51,530 nt of DNA, from NCBI GenBank assembly GCA_019113165.1, contig DXHV01000075.1, positions 1 to 51,530 on the forward strand. Reading direction: 5' to 3'. Origin of the DNA: Candidatus Desulfovibrio intestinipullorum. Lineage in GTDB: Bacteria; Desulfobacterota; Desulfovibrionia; Desulfovibrionales; Desulfovibrionaceae. This document shows, piece after piece, positions 48,911 to 51,530 of the stretch (position 1 is the stretch's first letter; each line of letters opens with the position of its first letter). Under the pieces are notes generated by a model. That model was not told the DNA's origin. It saw nothing but the letters and a program-made list of their open reading frames with translations, and did no database searches. The position numbers and the translations under genes are program-made.

Positions 48911-51058
48911 CTACGGGGTGGCTGCGCAGCCTGGCTGGCTGGTCCCTGCAGAGGTAATGTACTTGTATTCGAAATCTTCCACAGGAAGGGGACGGTCATA
49001 GTAGAAGCCCTGGGCAAAGGTACAGCCGTTTTCAAGCAGGATTTTTTCCTGATCGCCGGTCTCAACCCCTTCGGCAATGCAGTGTATCCTGTTCTGGCTG
49101 CAGATGGTGGCAATGTTCTTGACCATGTGCAGGGAGATGTCGTTGCGGGCAATGTCCTTGATGAGGCTGCGGTCAAGCTTGATGGTGTCAAAGGTGACAT
49201 TGGCAAAGAGCGAGAGGTTCGCATAGGCGGACCCGAAATCGTCCAGGGCAAAGTGCACGCCGCTGCTGCGGTAGAGGGCCATGGTGTCGGCAATGGTCTT
49301 GCTGGCAATGGAGCTCGCCGTTTCGGTGATTTCTATTTCGATGAGTTCCGGGGGAATGTCCGGATACTGACTGAGCAGGGCCAGGACAGAGGCCGGGGAT
49401 GTGGGCGCAAAGAGCGTGAAGCGGGAGAAGTTGACGGAAATGGGAATGAGGTTCTTGTGGTCGATTCGCCATTTGTCGAGCAGCCGCAGCACGGAGCGCA
49501 GCACATGAAAGTCCAGTTCCCGCAGCAGGCCCATGCGCTCCATGTCGTCGATGAAGACGGAGGGCGGAATGATGTTGCCGTTTTCGTCACGGCCGCGCAC
49601 CAGAGCCTCGGCGGCATAGGCCCTGCCTGTGCGCATGTTGATCTTGGGCTGCAGGTAGATGAGGAAATGGTACTGGGGATCATGGACAAGCTTCTGGGAG
49701 AGCGAGGAATTGAAGGCGAAGTCCTTGTGATCGTCCTGGGAGACATGGGGGATATTGCTGACCAGGAAGCGGCGGGCCTCGTCGACCAGATACTTGCCGG
49801 AGAGGAAGTTGTCCGACCAGGTGTGCGAGTAGAGAAAGCGGCCGGGATAGGCCTTGTCCAGGGAAAGCTTGACCTTGAAGACCAGGGTATTGAAGGTGGA
49901 ATTGTCCGTGTTGGGCGCAAGGACAATGAATTCCGAGTCCAGGATCTGGTAGAGGTCTGCGCCGTAGAAGATGCCACCCAGGGTCTGGGCCACGAAATTG
50001 AAGAAATCAAGCAGCCGGTCCAGCGCGATGTTGGCGGAAAAGGCGGCAAAATCCATGACGCGCAGGACAAAGACCCCGAGGCTGCGGCAGGTATCCGGGG
50101 TATAGGAGCCGACTTTCCGGGTAAAGGAGACCAGGTTGGGCAGACTGGTGAGGGTATTGATGGAAACGGAATCCTGGTACTGGAGGGAACGCCTGTTGAG
50201 GATGTTTTCCAGGTGGAAGATCAGGTTGGTGACGTAGACCAGATCCTCCGTGTTCTCCTGGGCGTTTTCTATGCACAGGACATTGTCGGCGTGGCCGGAC
50301 GAGCTGGAGGAGACGGGATAGGCCGCAAAGCGCCAGTGCCTGTTCTGATCGAAGAGCTGCTTCTTTTCCAGGTGCACGGGCTTGCCGTCGCGCACGCAGC
50401 GCCTGATGGTGGGGATGTTGTTGATGGAGCGATCCAGGAAGTTCAGCCGCAGACTCTTTTTCAGGGGACTGCACCACTCGTTGCTGGTCAGCACCTTGTT
50501 CGTGCCCGTCAGACAGAGCAGATAGACCCTGTCTGCCCTGTAGTATTCGCCAAGCATTCTGAGCAGGGTCTCTATGGCCTCGTTCATGGTGGAAGGGGTC
50601 GCAAAGCACTCCAGGTCGGTCAGGTCGGTTGCGACATGACCGTTTGATCCGCCCTGAGCATGCCTGTCGCCCGGGGAAGACAGGGACTGCATCACGCCTA
50701 TGGCGCGCAGGGGCGTGTGCGTGTCCGGATCGCAGATGAGGCGGTAGGAGAGCGCACACCAGAGGAAGAGATGGTTTTCCTGGGACTTGAGGAGCAGGGT
50801 GGTTTTGCCCGAGGGTTCCTTGCCGTCGAGAATCTGCTGCGCGTACTGCTGGAAGGGAACAATGAAGTTGGGCGAGGCAAAGCCGTGGTCTATGAGAAAG
50901 GAGGGAAAATCCTGCCAGACATTATAGATATGATCGGGAGACTGCCAGAAACGGAATTTCTTCCTGGCAATATCCACTTCCCAGAAGGTCTGCCCCTTTT
51001 TCTGGAGCAGCTGGAGAAGCATATCGTATTCTTGCAGGGTGGTCTTGGTGTGTTCCAT
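48911..51058 (-). CDS. EAL-domain c-di-GMP phosphodiesterase with degenerate GGDEF and N-terminal sensor regions
   Basis: A 715-residue cytoplasmic protein. Residues 10-130 are PAS-like and 150-290 GAF-like. About 300-445 is a GGDEF fold (SLPNLVSFTRKV ... FVLRVMDF) whose active site reads ILDSEFIVLAP, so no cyclase activity is expected. The EAL domain (about 465-700) keeps the catalytic set: EALVRG, ISVNFSR, IEIEITE, ALDDFGSAYANL, TIKLDRSLI, AEGVET and the terminal FAQGFYYDRPLP. It should degrade c-di-GMP. It lies 112 bases upstream of the CheB-CheR gene on the same strand, so cotranscription and joint signalling are likely. Confidence 0.9.
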   Translation of the reverse strand: MEHTKTTLQEYDMLLQLLQKKGQTFWEVDIARKKFRFWQSPDHIYNVWQDFPSFLIDHGFASPNFIVPFQQYAQQILDGKEPSGKTTLLLKSQENHLFLWCALSYRLICDPDTHTPLRAIGVMQSLSSPGDRHAQGGSNGHVATDLTDLECFATPSTMNEAIETLLRMLGEYYRADRVYLLCLTGTNKVLTSNEWCSPLKKSLRLNFLDRSINNIPTIRRCVRDGKPVHLEKKQLFDQNRHWRFAAYPVSSSSSGHADNVLCIENAQENTEDLVYVTNLIFHLENILNRRSLQYQDSVSINTLTSLPNLVSFTRKVGSYTPDTCRSLGVFVLRVMDFAAFSANIALDRLLDFFNFVAQTLGGIFYGADLYQILDSEFIVLAPNTDNSTFNTLVFKVKLSLDKAYPGRFLYSHTWSDNFLSGKYLVDEARRFLVSNIPHVSQDDHKDFAFNSSLSQKLVHDPQYHFLIYLQPKINMRTGRAYAAEALVRGRDENGNIIPPSVFIDDMERMGLLRELDFHVLRSVLRLLDKWRIDHKNLIPISVNFSRFTLFAPTSPASVLALLSQYPDIPPELIEIEITETASSIASKTIADTMALYRSSGVHFALDDFGSAYANLSLFANVTFDTIKLDRSLIKDIARNDISLHMVKNIATICSQNRIHCIAEGVETGDQEKILLENGCTFAQGFYYDRPLPVEDFEYKYITSAGTSQPGCAATP

Positions 51059-51530
51059 TGCAGGTCAAGAACAGTGAAGTGAAAAACGGCTGTCGGCAGG
51101 CAGGAGGACAGGGAGTCCCGGGAGGTGGCAGGGCAGCAGGAGCTGCCTGATGCCAGGCTGTGGTTCGGAAAAGGGCTTGAAGGACAGATCCGGAGACGGA
51201 TGGAGAGACGGGGAAGAGAGAAAAATACTGCAATACAGAGACGTTGACTGCAGCCTCCTCAAATCGGTCGCTAATGCTCTTGAGGACCGATTTTATGATC
51301 AGAACGGATTTTTTACAAGGCGGAATTTGATAAGCAAGGATGAGTCAGGGAGAAGATTGTCTTGTCTGTCTGTACAAGGAGCACATATTGAAAATTTGTC
51401 GTAACTACTCAGCTTGATTTTGTCTTGCAATTCTAGGCTATTAACCAGTCAGGCCAAAAAGAAAACATATTTAGCTTATTTTATAAATATTTGTAATCAC
51501 ATGCTTATTTTAACACATGCATGATGATTG
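51059..51530. other. Upstream region of the EAL gene to the window end
   Basis: No supported gene. AAATCGGTC (51261-51269) and GACCGATTT (51285-51293) form a perfect 9-bp dyad with CTCAA/TTGAG nested inside, a plausible leader hairpin or operator. The last 130 bases are AT-rich, probably promoter or a shift to different DNA. Confidence 0.4.

Noticed and set aside
46159..50647. Long plus-strand frames of 932 and 596 codons
   Set aside because: Antisense to the CheB-CheR and EAL genes, with no domain of their own.

Overview
The window looks like a contig from a GC-rich Gram-negative bacterium. The mix of NikR, GluQRS, FolE2, CvpA, MazG, lipoproteins and an SrfB/SrfC locus would suit a Desulfovibrio-like deltaproteobacterium. 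That assignment is inference, because there is no rRNA or marker gene to fix it. Genes are dense and strongly GC-biased except in two low-GC islands: 17.1-18.3 kb, and parts of 44.9-46.1 kb.

Layout. 0-1 kb: an IS5-type element whose transposase gene is split by a 126-bp miniature inverted-repeat element. 1.6-10 kb: housekeeping and accessory genes, namely tRNA-Thr, gluQ, an NlpC/P60 lipoprotein, folE2, nikR, a methyltransferase, an AEC transporter and a decayed AlbA_2-type gene. 10-16 kb: a plus-strand run of CvpA, MazG, a lipoprotein distantly like a glycosyl hydrolase, and a polytopic membrane protein with an Ala/Pro/Lys/Glu tail. 16-18.3 kb: a plastic zone with a 411-bp tandem repeat, a decayed ORF and a low-GC IS630-like element. 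18.5-24.5 kb: minus-strand transporters (SulP, NhaC, MFS) and a membrane-anchored unknown. 24.8-25.4 kb: two identical tRNA-Pro(GGG) genes on a 171-bp duplication, each with its own promoter and terminator. 25.8-28 kb: a stand-alone P-loop GTPase and an O-methyltransferase-like gene.

28.1-43.7 kb is the most striking part. This minus-strand cluster encodes, in transcription order, a glycine-zipper lipoprotein, an SrfB-like actin/Hsp70-fold ATPase, an SrfC-like large GTPase, a one-TM Sel1-type protein, a secreted SH3b-vWA protein, a MacB/Lol-like ABC ATPase and permease, a secreted formylglycine-generating-enzyme-like protein without the usual cysteines, and a beta-hydroxyacid dehydrogenase. 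The last genes are tightly packed or overlapping. I read it as a multi-component envelope machine with two NTPase switches in the cytoplasm, an ABC unit in the inner membrane, and vWA and FGE-like modules outside. Its function cannot be told from sequence.

44-46.2 kb is repeat-rich: an intact hicB with only the end of hicA, three 52-bp hairpin repeats, a duplicated coding-like module, five 18-bp repeats and a candidate small RNA. 46.3-51.1 kb holds two large minus-strand signalling genes: a CheB-CheR-PAS fusion without a kinase, and an EAL protein with a degenerate GGDEF domain.
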